From Paraphysomonas bandaiensis (Eukaryota; Chrysophyceae), in assembly GCA_965644295.1 (NCBI GenBank), contig CBFFRP010000172.1, positions 1 through 64,000 of the forward strand: a stretch of DNA of 64,000 nucleotides, written 5' to 3'. Positions 24,838-36,441 of this stretch are shown here, one piece after another (position 1 is the stretch's first letter; every line of letters starts with the position of its first letter). The notes beneath the pieces are model-generated. The model had not been told where the DNA came from, made no database searches, and saw only the letters and a list, made by a program, of their open reading frames with translations. The translations under genes were made by a program, and so were the position numbers.

Positions 24838-25866
24838 ATGCTATCCACAGCCTATCTGCTACGAAAACTGTGTCCCATACTCTCTACTCGCCATACCTCC
24901 ACCTTATGTCCACGCACACAGCGACCGCTATCAGTGAGAGACGTATACAAGGCTGCTATGAAATCATTTAAGGCGTCTAATGTACCTGAAGTAGAACATT
25001 CAGCCAGATATCTTCTATGTGAGGCCGCTGGTATAGACTACACATGGTCTGCATTCCAGGGCAGTCTTGATATGACTCTATCCGATCACCAAATGAAGAG
25101 AATGGAATCGCATTGTACCAGGAGAATAGCACGGGAACCTATCCAATACATCATTGGGAACTGGGATTTTAGGGGCAGGGTTTTTCAATGTGCCTCTCCT
25201 GTTTTAATACCACGCCCGGAAACTGAAGAAATGGTGGACCTGATTATTTCCAGTGAGATTCTAAGAGATATCAAGCGCCCCAGTATTCTTGACATAGGAT
25301 CTGGAAGTGGTGTTATTGGCGTATCATTGCTTGCAGAGATTCCCTCCTCTAATTGCGTCGCTATTGATCCACACCCATCTGCCGTCTCTCTGTCACACAA
25401 GAATGCGTCCACTATCCTCTGCTCGACCTGTTCTTACAGTCAGTGTCCTGAAGGAATTCAATGTTGTCGATATACAACACTACAATGTGATATACAGACA
25501 ATGTGTTCTTCGTCCAGTACTGAATACCAGCAGTACATAGGGTCGTTTGATTTACTGGTATCCAACCCCCCATATATACCTTCAACAGACATACCTGATC
25601 TGGAACCTGAGGTCAGGATACATGAGAGTGAGCTTGCTTTAGATGGAGGACCGGATGGACTCGATATCATCCAGAGCATCGTACAGTTGAGCCCATCACT
25701 TTTATCCAGCAGCGGGACGAAGGAGCTATGGATGGAGGTATCACCCACCCACCCTCAAGCAATAGAAGAATCCCTCGAACTATTACCTGACTGCCGATAC
25801 ACGTTTGTTGAAGGAATTAAGGACATGTACGGAAGGCCTAGATTCGTTAGACTTAAACTGAAGTAG
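24838..25866 (+). CDS. Peptide chain release factor N5-glutamine methyltransferase (HemK/PrmC), probably organellar
   Basis: Single exon of 342 residues from ATG 24838. The N-terminus MLSTAYLLRKLCPILSTRHT is rich in Arg, Leu and Ser with no acidic residues, like a mitochondrial targeting peptide. The PrmC N-terminal helical region follows (RDVYKAAMKSF ... EHSARYLLCEAAG), then the connecting REPIQYIIGNWDFRG, substrate loop VLIPRPETEEMVDLI, SAM-binding motif I ILDIGSGSGVIGVSLL, and the NPPY catalytic motif in LLVSNPPYIPSTDIPDLEPE. Family enzymes methylate the Gln of the GGQ motif of release factors, using S-adenosylmethionine. Compared with bacterial PrmC there is an insertion of about 30 residues with several cysteines (CSTCSYSQCPEGIQCC) between motif I and NPPY. 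The gene lies head to head with the NSRP1-like gene and tail to tail with oligopeptidase B. Confidence 0.95.
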   Translation: MLSTAYLLRKLCPILSTRHTSTLCPRTQRPLSVRDVYKAAMKSFKASNVPEVEHSARYLLCEAAGIDYTWSAFQGSLDMTLSDHQMKRMESHCTRRIAREPIQYIIGNWDFRGRVFQCASPVLIPRPETEEMVDLIISSEILRDIKRPSILDIGSGSGVIGVSLLAEIPSSNCVAIDPHPSAVSLSHKNASTILCSTCSYSQCPEGIQCCRYTTLQCDIQTMCSSSSTEYQQYIGSFDLLVSNPPYIPSTDIPDLEPEVRIHESELALDGGPDGLDIIQSIVQLSPSLLSSSGTKELWMEVSPTHPQAIEESLELLPDCRYTFVEGIKDMYGRPRFVRLKLK

Positions 25867-26297
25867 TAGATCTTCTTATACAATGTTGGAAAATCTTGGT
25901 GCTGTGTGTTCGTAATCTATTCACACAACATGCTTTCTATATTTCTATATAACTAAGTGTGCATAGGTACTTGTATCTATAATAAAGTAGTTTCATTTTT
26001 GTACATATAGTATGGAGAGCAGTAAATTTATCACTACAGCCGTGCAACGTACTCTATATTCTATATTAGCGCCTCTGCATGACGAATGATCACTACTCGG
26101 TCTTTACGAACACAGGGGGTATCATCAGTCATCCATAATCCATACTCCCATTGCAATGTACTAAAAATCAATAGTTCACTTAGCTGTTAAGAGTATATAC
26201 TTTACAAGCGAACGAAAGATGCATGACTATAGCTTATAATACACTAACACGAAGTATGTAGTGTTTTGTATCAAAGAGTAGCCCAATTAACACATTC
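25867..26297. other. Convergent 3' intergenic region
   Basis: AT-rich spacer between the methyltransferase and oligopeptidase B 3' ends. It contains aataaa at about 25980 after the methyltransferase stop, a candidate polyadenylation signal. No gene seen. Confidence 0.45.
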
Positions 26298-29130
26298 TCA
26301 ATTCTTATCCGCTGTAATTTGACTTAGAACCCATGACATTTCGAATGCCCTCTCTTTGAGATCTTTGTACCTATAATAACATTTTAGGCTAAAACCTGAA
26401 AGCAATTCGCTCGACATACCTATCCGATGCACTGAAATGTCCTGCACTTAAGTCCGTCTTCATCAAGAGCTGATTGTCATTAGTTTTAAGTTCCCGAAGT
26501 TTGGCGACCCACTTGGCGGGCTCCCAGTAGGCCACACGGGGATCGTGAAGTCCAGCAGTTACAAGAAGTGCAGGATAATCCTGCATCAAATTTAATATGC
26601 TAACCAAGCGACACAAAAGTTCCAAAGCACCTGGGGAGCTACATTGGAGTACGGACAAAACTTCTTCATGTAGTCGAAATAATCCTTTTCATTAGGGTTC
26701 CCCCACTCCTCCCATTCACCCTAAATTACAATGAGAACGGACTTTAATCAAATAATAAATGTCAAAAAATTATACACACCACTGTCAGTGGGATAGTCGG
26801 ATCACTCATGGTGTTGAGAACGTCTACGAACGGAACATCCGCAACGGCTGCGCGGAAGAGATTAGGATACATATTAACAGACGCACCAATGAGAAGCCCC
26901 CCCGCGCTACGCCCTACTACTGCCAGTCGACTGGCCTCAGTAACCCCCTGGTTAATTAAATGCATAGCACAGTCCGCAAAGTCGTGGAACGTATTCATCT
27001 TTGTAAAATACTTGCCACCCGCCTCGTACCATGGGTATCTTCCCATCTCACCACCCCCACGAATATGCGCTATAGCGTACACAACTCCACGGTCAAGAAG
27101 AGGAAGTCGAGTATAATCAAAGTTAGGGTCCATCGAGCTACCATAACTTCCGTAGCCATACATAAGTACAGGAGTGTCTTGTGGTAGACCACTGTTCTCC
27201 GATAGCACGGATCGACTGAAGACCATGCTAATTGGTATATTGCACCCAGAAGTCTTCGATGAGGGTGCATACATTCTAGCAACAGCATACTTTTCGCGTT
27301 CATAACCAGGTACTTCTTTTTCTTTGAGTACTTTGCGGTCCCCGGAGATCATATTAACTGATAATACCTGCTGAGGTGTTAGCAAGCTGGAATACTTGAG
27401 CCGAAGCTCCTGTGTGTCGTATTCCATGTTCCCGTAGGCACTTATTGAGTACATCTCTTCTGCTAAGGGTAACTCTTTCCACTCTGCTCCAAGAGGAATA
27501 TTCCGGCCCTCTGCAGACAGAACCCAGCATCGTTGCCCGCCACCTTCTCGTCCAAACACTACCATGGCTGTCTTGAACGGTAACACATACCTAACCTCAA
27601 CATTCGGGTTATACGGGCACATCTCTTCCCACCTATCAGTGGTTAGTGAAGGCGACGACGTAGGGATACGACACAGTTTGCTGTTGTGTGCACCCTGAAA
27701 GTTTGTGACGATGTAAAAAAAGTCCCCGTGGTGGTCACATGAATATCGCAGCTTCTCCACCCTTGGTTGTACGGTTCGTAATTCTCCAACAGCTTTGCGG
27801 TGGCCATTGCCTCCAACAACTCCAGCAATTGACACAATGTGTTCTTCAGAAGTCTCTATACTCTCGCTACTAATGATAAGATACTCTTCGCTGCTTGTCT
27901 TGTTCACATCTACACAGAAGAGCTGATTGTCCTCCCGGTACAGAAGAACGTCAGAGTCTTGACTGGTCCCTGCAGGAGAGCAACAAAATTGAATATCGGG
28001 CGACAAAAATAGCAACAAATGGTAAACATATCACCCTGAGACCAAATATTATGCCAAAAATACGCACCTAATACATGCATCCAAACTTCATGCGGTCGGT
28101 GCTCCTCGTCCATCTTCGTGTAGAAGAGAGTGGAATCGTCGCCACCCCACACGACGTCTCCAGAGCATTCAGTAAGGGTGTCTATCACACTGCCAGCAGA
28201 ATGACCTGCTCCCGCCCGCAGATCACATACACGGATCGTATACGTCTCGTATCCTATAGATTTAGTTAGGACCTGGAAGGTTATGTCGTAAAACAATAAG
28301 ACGGTATATACCGATGTTGTCCACTGCATAAGCGAGCAGCATGTGACTGGGACTGGGCTCACATGCCCCCACAACACAATAGTCATGGCCTTTAGCAACC
28401 TCGTTTTCATCAAGAAATACTTCCTCTTTTCCCTTCTCCTTGTCTGAGGATAAAACGCGGCAATGAAGGCGGTAAGCCAAGCCTTCTTCAGTCCTTGTGT
28501 AGTACATGTACGGTCCATGGCGATACGGAACCTAGTAGGGCTATAAAGAAAACACTTGAAGGCATCTTTTTCACCGACACTCACCTCATCGTCCGTCTGC
28601 TTAAGATATCCCAGCATTTCATTGTATAAGGAGTCTTTGAGAGGAGCCAAGCATTCAGTCATTTGCTCACAGTATCTGTTCTCTTCTCGAATGTGATTCA
28701 GCACCTGAGGAAGATATTAGAAATGCATTTTCCACTGAAAGTGTCATAATACCTCATCTTTAGACCTTGTTTCGTCTCTCATCCAGTTATAGTAGTCTAC
28801 TCTCTCCTACATATACATATATATAGTGAGCAGTGTTGAATATATAAGAGCCAGCAGTTCAATACCAGAGGCGGGTCCATAGCTTTATCTCCCCGATACT
28901 CGTCAGGCTTTGCCGGATGCTTTCCGAAATATATAGTCTCAGCAACCTTCTTTGCTACTGGAGCAGCAATACGAGAATATTTCATAGACTATATACACGT
29001 ATATATATATATAGTGTTAGCAGAGAGAGTGATAGATAGAAGAGGGGACCTTCATACGGCTCATGGCTGCACCGCGAACTAGTAGAGAAGAGCCCAGGAA
29101 CAGGGCTGGTCCTATTAACCGGGTATCCAT
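26298..29130 (-). CDS. Oligopeptidase B (S9A serine peptidase), multi-exon
   Basis: Starts at ATG 29130 and ends at 26298 after at least eight introns. The N-terminus [20 protein letters not shown] is hydrophobic and may be a signal or organelle-targeting peptide. Family landmarks follow in order: [50 protein letters not shown], a seven-bladed propeller region (28500-27350), [33 protein letters not shown], the nucleophile in [13 protein letters not shown], the acid residue in [15 protein letters not shown] and the histidine in [11 protein letters not shown]. The complete Ser-Asp-His triad is therefore visible. The last exon ends [17 protein letters not shown]. Oligopeptidase B cleaves short peptides after Arg or Lys; it is found in bacteria, trypanosomatids, plants and many algae. 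One splice after DPTIPLTV is needed to reach [17 protein letters not shown]. Confidence 0.93.
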
Positions 29131-29212
29131 CTTGTTAAAGTAGTGGTTGATATTTAGTTAATAGAAGGACACTTCTTTGGAAATATTGGAATCATATATC
29201 ATATAAACGTAC

Positions 29213-29274
29213 ATGTGTGTATGTATGTATGTATGTATGTATGTATGTATGTATGTATGTATGTATGTATGTAC

Positions 29275-29305
<31 letters not shown>

Positions 29306-29350
29306 TGTATGTATGTATGTATGTATGTATGTATGTATGTATGTATGTAC

Positions 29351-29381
<31 letters not shown>

Positions 29382-29462
29382 TGTATGTATGTATGTATGT
29401 ATGTATGTATGTATGTATGTATGTATGTATGTATGTATGTATGTATGTATGTATGTATGTAC

Positions 29463-29493
<31 letters not shown>

Positions 29494-29602
29494 TGTATGT
29501 ATGTATGTATGTATGTATGTATGTATGTATGTATGTATGTATGTATGTATGTATGTATGTATGTATGTATGTATGTATGTATGTATGTATGTATGTATGT
29601 AC

Positions 29603-29633
<31 letters not shown>

Positions 29634-29654
29634 TGTATGTATGTATGTATGTAC

Positions 29655-29685
<31 letters not shown>

Positions 29686-29694
29686 TGTATGTAC

Positions 29695-29725
<31 letters not shown>

Positions 29726-29766
29726 TGTATGTATGTATGTATGTATGTATGTATGTATGTATGTAC

Positions 29767-29797
<31 letters not shown>

Positions 29798-29798
29798 C

Positions 29799-29829
<31 letters not shown>

Positions 29830-29890
29830 TGTATGTATGTATGTATGTATGTAGGTAGGTAGGTAGGTAGGTAGGTAGGTATGTACGTAG
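29213..29890. repeat. Large (TATG)n tetranucleotide microsatellite, about 670 bp
   Basis: Roughly 160 units of tatg/gtat, interrupted about eight times by the same acat variant, ending in a short taggtagg run near 29853-29880. It is open in all frames as IHTY/VCMY repeats, which are not proteins. It lies between the divergent oligopeptidase B and glycosyltransferase genes, 83 bases from one ATG and 130 from the other, and so inside both probable promoters. Confidence 0.97.
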
Positions 29891-30019
29891 GTAAGTGTCG
29901 ATAGGTACTGTGTTTTCGTGTAGGAGTATGTCCACTATTTAAATGAGTGTGTTGTATAGTGGCCATCTGAATGTTGCATTCCACAATACTGCACACCCGG
30001 CTGTAAAATAAGTCAGTCA

Positions 30020-33000
30020 ATGGATTTTTATTATCTCTTCTTATTAGCATGTGCTGTCTGTCTCTGTCAGTGTTCAGATACTCCCAATCCCTATGAGATC
30101 TATCTACAGGGCCAGCACAGTCAGTACACTCTGCATGATCCATCTACAGCCCTCTATTTATACAATAAAGCCCATGAAATCATATCTCTCTCCAATGATA
30201 ATATTCAATACGACTACAGTGGCATGTATAATGACATCGGTGTGCTGAGAATGAACAGCGGGGAACTGGAACTAGCCGCAGAGGCCTTTCAGATGGCCAT
30301 ATCTCTCAATGACCAGTGTATCAATGCATACAGTAATTTAGCCGGTTTAAAGGCGAAATTTGGAGATTTTAATGGAGCGGAATACTTATATCGTGTTGCT
30401 ATTGGGGTTTCGGGGGCTCCAGCGGAGTTGTATTACAACTACGGCGTTTTCTTGTAAGTAAATGGAGTAATTGTCCTCTGTTATTTAATAGTTCACAGAG
30501 TTGAATTAGGGCGACTTGAAGAAGCAAAAGATATGTATAAAGCCGCACTGCAGGTACCATTATCGTCATCACGAAATGTCGTTCGATGTGTTGTCCGCAT
30601 GATATGAGTGTACATCTGTAGAGAAAAAACGATTTGGTTCCTGCTCTGGGAGCTTTAGCCTTGGAGTCATGCAGGGAGGGCAATTGGACTGCAGCGAATG
30701 AGTTTTACGAGGTATCATTGGTTTTTATTAAATTGTTTCAACTTTTTTAATGCTACGGTCTAGATAGCGAAAGTTCGAGCCCACATGATGCAGGATACTC
30801 CAACCTATAACAGCCTTGTTCTGCAACAAGCGCTGGGAGTTATTCCCCATTTTTTTGTTTCAAAGGAACAAGCTGATGATGTTCGTCGAACTTATTTAAG
30901 AAACTTATATGGTGCTATTCAGGAGCTTCCCATTGATAGTATTGTGTCACCAATTGAGTCCTTGGGATGCTCCTCTATTGGATACTATCTTATATACCAA
31001 GGTTGTATTTATACCAGATGATATGGGAGTGTTGGTTATACGGTTTTATAGGCTACAATGACTTGATCCCACGTCAGTTGTTGGCTTTTCTCTATTCCCG
31101 CGTGTCATTAACTTACATCTACGACTACCCTGCATCTCTCAACTTGCCGGCCTTTAACAACGTAGTACAGCAGCCACATATTTCGAGAAGATTGTATGAA
31201 TCTGTCTGTACTGAACCAAGTAAAGTGGTCCGTAGTGACGACCGAATCAAAGTAGGTTTTATGTCAGCGTTTTTCTATCATCATTCAGTGGGACTTCTAC
31301 TGCAAGGAGTCATCAAAAACATTCGTAGTGACCTGTTTCATAAGACACTGATTCTTATTCAACGTGGCTCAGACGACGTCACTGAGAAGCTGATCCGATC
31401 GTGCGATATCACTGTGCGCCTTGATCAGACACGCGTATCCGCAAGGGACCTACAGCATCATCGCCAGCGTATTCGATCGTATGATCTAGACGTACTTGTA
31501 TTCGGTTTGTTATTTTACTTTTCCGTATATTTTCACATTCCGTCATAATAGGTGAAATTGGCATGGATACAATGACATATTTTTTATCCTTTTCTCAACT
31601 TGCGAGAAGATCTATTGTTTTTTGGGGACATGCCATTACATCAGGAGTTCTTGACTACCCCTCCCTGTATGGTCACTTGAGTAATGAAACGGGAGATGGG
31701 GGTTGCTGGAGCAGAGGGGGGCCAGACTATTTCGTATCATCGGTTTTGTTTGAGAAGAATCGTTCGCAGCTGAGGTATACGGAGCGACTTCTGCTTCAAG
31801 AGGTATAAATGTGCTGCTGAGATCACTCACCCGTTTTTGATCTGTATACCAATTGTCGTTTCCATTCTGCAGGGTATGACAACGTATTTTGAACGCCCTC
31901 TTCCTCCATTACGGTACGATGTGCTTGGTTTACCCCCACTTGGCGCACATGACTCACAGTTTGCAAGCGCACCACCTGGACTATCATGGAGAGCAACTCT
32001 CCCTGACAAAATGTCTTTTTTGAACTTGATGCTGAGTTCACCGTCTCATGCAATCGAGAAAACTGTGGACAATGTTGAACACCATTTGCGTGAACTTGGA
32101 CTGAATCGTAGCGACGTCAATTTATATGGTGTCCCTCAGGTGCTAATGGTTGAAATGCCTACGTACTGTGTTACTTATATTTTGTTTCTCATATAGACAT
32201 TGTACAAACTGTCCCCCACGATGACTGCATTGATAGCACGTGTCTTGTTGTCCGATCCACACGGACTCCTTGTGATTCCTGATGGGCAGGTATTGATCAG
32301 TAAATCATACTCACACTTTTAATGCTTATGTGCAGGACGGAACTCTCGTTCGCATAGCAAAGAGTTTAATGAGAAAACAATACGGGGAGTCTTTATTTCA
32401 TCGAGTGCTTTTTGTGCGCACCATGACAGTATGTACCATTCAATATTAAAATGTGAACAACATAACAGAACATTCTAGGGCCAGGAATTCATTACTCTAT
32501 GCGCTGTGTTCGACGTAGTCCTTGACACTTTTCCTGTTGGAGGGGGGAGGTGATAAATATTTTTGACGTAGTGTATTGTATATACAACCAATGCCATCCA
32601 TGCAGTCAATTGAGTAAGCTCTCATTATGCAGGTCATCTTTCGAGATATTTTCGACAGGAACTCCTATTGTCTTGTTGTACCCACATACATCTATTCTCG
32701 AGCTGACATACGGTACCTATGTACTGAATGTTTACTCTTTGCATTCATAACGTTTTTAAAGGCATGTACGAAACGATGGGAATTACCTGCGATCATTGTA
32801 TTACTTACTCAGAAGGTGGTTGGCTGTAGATATATGGCTTCATCTTTAAAACTCGTGTTGCGTAGACGATTTTGTTCGATCTTCTGTTGCCGTGGCATCA
32901 AACCGCACTCTCCAAACTGAGCTACGCCAGAAGATTTTAAGTAACAATTATAGGTTGTACGAGAATGCATCCGTCATAGAAGAGTGGAATGACATGCTCC

Positions 33001-34852
33001 TTTACGTTGCGAATTCTCCGAGACCAATGCCTTTTCAAGATGAATCCGTGAAACATCATATTGTGGCAAGTGTCAGTGATAGAGACATTGAACACGATAT
33101 CAAGAATCTGAAGAAATATGACTTCGTGGATTCTGAAAATGTGACTGCGATAGATTTAGCGCTATCAGTTCCTTTCAGTGAGCCTGCTGTTCGGCTTAAA
33201 GACTGTATTACTTCAAGAACAGCTATATTTAACAATAAAGATTATTCCCAACCCAATGACAAAGGGAGTTCATTGTGGATAAGTAATTCTCATGGAAAAC
33301 ACCAGAGTCGTGATATTCCAACGCCAAATGTCACTGTCGCTGTTGGGTTTATTCTTGGGTACTCACCTTATGTGAAAGAGAGAAAGGGCCACACAGTGAG
33401 AGATGATGAGGTTTCCAATTATTTCGCCTCAGCTGTTAGGAGTGTCGAAGCTGCGCTTGGACACAATATTCCCGGTGGTAACGTCAAAGAGGTAGATCTA
33501 CGTGAAAATATTTTCAACTGCGTTAATTGTCATTCCTATTGTAATCTGTAGGTCCTTGCTGTGGATGATGGTTTGTCCGGATTCACCGCCGCCGAACGTA
33601 TTGCTTTGTCTACTATGTACCCACGGTTCACATTTGTTTTCGAGGTATTTCCTATTAAACTATGGATTTGTTATTATGATTGATCATCACTATGCTGGCA
33701 ATGTGGCACAGAGCACTGTGAGCCGCAAAGGGCAGCCGAACCAAATTCGTGCAGGACTAAATGCTCTAAACTCGCTGATTAAATTGTCAACGTCAACGTT
33801 AGTCTATCTATGCTGATTACGGTTTTTCTGTGGTATAATTATAACGCAGGTATTTGCTCGTAGTCCCCCCTTACTATCGCGTTAAGATGGCGTCATTTGG
33901 TTTGAATTTCCTAAATGGTGCCATTCACGCGCTTCGATCATTTGAATTTGGCTCATACCGGTGTGAGACAATGTCTTGTCAGAATGAAACTGTGGTGAGG
34001 CAGGCAGCTCATATAGTTCTTCTGAAGCAGCAAGCGCACGGCGAGCGATCAAAAAGCAGTGAAAATCAATACTCCTTTTATAGATCTTCGTTGGATCTGT
34101 GCAATAGAGTGGAAGAGTATTTAGCGTCTGTGGGTAGATATTTAGCATTGGAATGTCCCGGCTATCCAATGGCTCCAAATTGTTCTGGTGGGTATATGCC
34201 TTCTGATAGAAATATTTCGTCGCCATCACGTGACACAACTATATCGCGCCAGCCCTTAATTGAAGGGTATATGGAGAGCACTTTGAAATTTGTGTGTGAT
34301 GGGCTTTCAGCATCCGACCACATTACCTCTTTCTGCGCCCAAGTGTACAACTATTCTCACCTAAATACTTTTATCCGGTATCATGCTTCGAATATATTGA
34401 ATCACGGTACGATTGATGAATATGTCAAAGGCGTGGTCGTCGACACCATGCGGTACATTTATACCGTCCCCTCTGTGTGGGACATTGATGCACTTGCACA
34501 TATTGTGCTGGATGGAGAAAATCAATACAGACTATCGTCGAATTATACCACAGATAGGAAGCTGACGAAATCAGATTTTATTGCCACGAAACGCTCTTCA
34601 AAATTGCACACCAGTGCCGGTTTAAGCAAGTCGAAAAGGCGGGTGGATTGGAAAACTCACAGAAGAGCAGCAGTAGTGTTCGACAGGGAAGACGCGGTCA
34701 AGTACGTCATGCCGCCAGAGAAGAGCAGTTTCTCTGGGAAAGAATGGGACAAGTATCATTCCAATGGAGGGAACAGGTTTGCGCTACGTTTACTCTCAAC
34801 AGGGGTTAGAATCGCATACTTTGCTCGCGACGACGTATTCGAAGTTTACTAG
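30020..34852 (+). CDS. Secretory TPR-GT41 (OGT/SPINDLY-like) glycosyltransferase fused to a C-terminal GT2-like domain
   Basis: ATG 30020 opens a signal peptide (MDFYYLFLLACAVCLCQC). Exons joined through about 14 short introns give roughly 1,400 residues. TPRs follow: MYNDIGVLRMNSGELELAAE, AYSNLAGLKAKFGDFNGAEY and LGRLEEAKDMYKAAL. The catalytic region has IKVGFMSAFFYHHSVG, EIGMDTMTYFLSFSQLARR, IVFWGHAITSGVLDY and VLDTFPVGGG-RSSFEIFSTG, TPIVLLYP; these are GT41 landmarks (COG3914-like), enzymes that transfer a sugar from a nucleotide donor to protein Ser/Thr. The GT41 part ends near DDFVRSSVAVASNRTLQ. From about 33300 a second domain begins: VTVAVGFILGY, VLAVDDGLSGFTAAERIAL, MYPRFTFVFE, GQPNQIRAGLNALNSL and YLLVVPPYYRV, resembling the DDxS...YPxFxFxFK core of GT2-like enzymes. 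The acidic pair expected after YLL is replaced by PPYY. The protein probably acts in the ER/Golgi. The second-domain family call is tentative. Confidence 0.85.
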
Positions 34853-35222
34853 ATTTCACCTAGGCGGCTAAGAAGAGATAAGAAGTGTCATAACACATTG
34901 TTGTCTGAATAGAAGTATTTTCTGTGCTAGCTTCAAGAATAGCTACCTGTCGAAAATAGTATAGGCATCACTGTTGATATTTTTTGTAGATAATTAACCA
35001 TTATTACATCGTTATATATTACTGTGAAACGTGACACAATTCGATTTGGTAATGAATCGGTGCCTTGTGTCCAGTGAAAAACTTCTTGAAGTGGTCGTTG
35101 CATATTTATCAAAGACATGCTGTTGATTGATAACTGTGAAATATTTATAATATATTATATGGTGCTGCATTCAGATTCCATGTAAACATTAGCCCACATC
35201 AGTGGGTCTCAGGAAGAGTTCC

Positions 35223-35254
35223 TATATATATATATATATATAATATATATATAC
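35223..35254. repeat. (TA)n microsatellite
   Basis: A run of ta repeats, interrupted once, in the spacer after the glycosyltransferase gene. Confidence 0.9.
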
Positions 35255-35319
35255 AGGTAGAACTGTGTGATAGCTAATAATTGTTTATTAATTGACCAGT
35301 AGTGAATGTCTGATTATTT

Positions 35320-35460
35320 AGCAATAGGCGTTGAGACGAATATTAATTGACCCCCCACAAAGTCGGACTCGCACCTTTTCGTGGTTTTCAACAATCATTT
35401 CATTCCTAAGGTGATGATTCATGCGTAATAATCTAAATGCCGAGGGGTCAATCTTTAACT
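35320..35460. repeat. Dispersed repeat copy with short inverted ends
   Basis: It contains tatttagcaataggcgtt, shared with 47267 in the same orientation, and aaagtcggactcgcacc, found inverted at about 52055-52070. A short inverted pair, aattgacccc (about 35344) and ggggtcaatc (about 35443), brackets about 110 bp. It may be a MITE or an LTR fragment. Confidence 0.6.
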
Positions 35461-35730
35461 AACTACATGTAGTAATTCTTAGGATTATATGTACGCACTT
35501 GAATTATTCCTTGCCAGACACAAATTGATGGTATTAAAAATACTCCAATTAATTGAAGCAGATTATAGCCCACTAGAGATGACATTGCTACTTGATGTCC
35601 CAATTTTAATTAATGAAATCTCGATAATTGGCAATTATTTGTTTTCTCAGCCCTTCTATAGCTGACTCACCTATGTACATATATGAGTTAAATCAAAGAT
35701 AAGATGCTGCAGGTGACGATATGCAGCATT

Positions 35731-35873
35731 GGATGACTTCCGCAACTGACACAAACACGAAAAAATACATTTTGTGTCGTTTTTTTTGCGACGTACTTTG
35801 CGACGCAATTTATGACGGACTTTGTGACTCGTGACACGACACAAAAAAATACGCCGTTCGTGGAAGTCATCCA
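35731..35873. repeat. Small foldback element, about 143 bp
   Basis: The ends tggatgacttcc and ggaagtcatcca are exact inverted copies. Inside, acacaaa...tttgtgt and cgacgtactttgcgacg are further self-complementary or repeated motifs. No coding content; a MITE-like hairpin is the best description. Confidence 0.65.
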
Positions 35874-36441
35874 TTAGCAGATATTTAAATAGTACATGAC
35901 AAGCGAAGAGAATAATGATATACGCCTATATAGGAGATTTTATGAAGCTGTTGAAAGGCATTGGCAATATAATAGGTTATAGCTTGTAGAAACTTCCTTG
36001 TTATATGAACCTTGAAGTCATGAAAACAGGTTTATGAATACAACTGCTTACTGTTACCTTCATATCAGTAAGTACTGTCTAATAAGCAATCGCTATAGTA
36101 GGCCCAGTCATCTCAAAAAAGTGTGGGTTAATTAAACTATTATCGAACTAAGTTTTAACTTCCTCAATTTACGACGCTCACAGACAATATATTCTTTCTG
36201 TATTTCAAACCCTCTGAAATGCACATTGCATCATTACTTCACAGTATATGATCTAAGTATGCACACCCATGAAAATCGTTGAGTGTGGCTATATATTCGC
36301 ACACCATATGCAGTGTCTAAAACACCACCTATAGATTTCCGTTTTCCTCGTTAACAGCGATGTCAAGCTCGCTTGGGTTTCGCGCCATTGTTGTCGCTAC
36401 ATCATAAAATCAATGTCATTCGATATGCGACTGCTGTAATT

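Larger units (their letters stand above)
34853..36441. other. Repeat-bearing spacer of 1.6 kb
   Basis: No gene supported. It carries a dinucleotide TA run (35223-35254), a dispersed-repeat copy (35320-35460) and a small foldback element (35731-35873); the rest is AT-rich unique sequence. Confidence 0.5.

Noticed and set aside
29158-30143. Frames of 150-310 codons reading HTYI or VCMY in five frames
   Set aside because: They are translations of the tetranucleotide microsatellite with no coding signal in the flanks.
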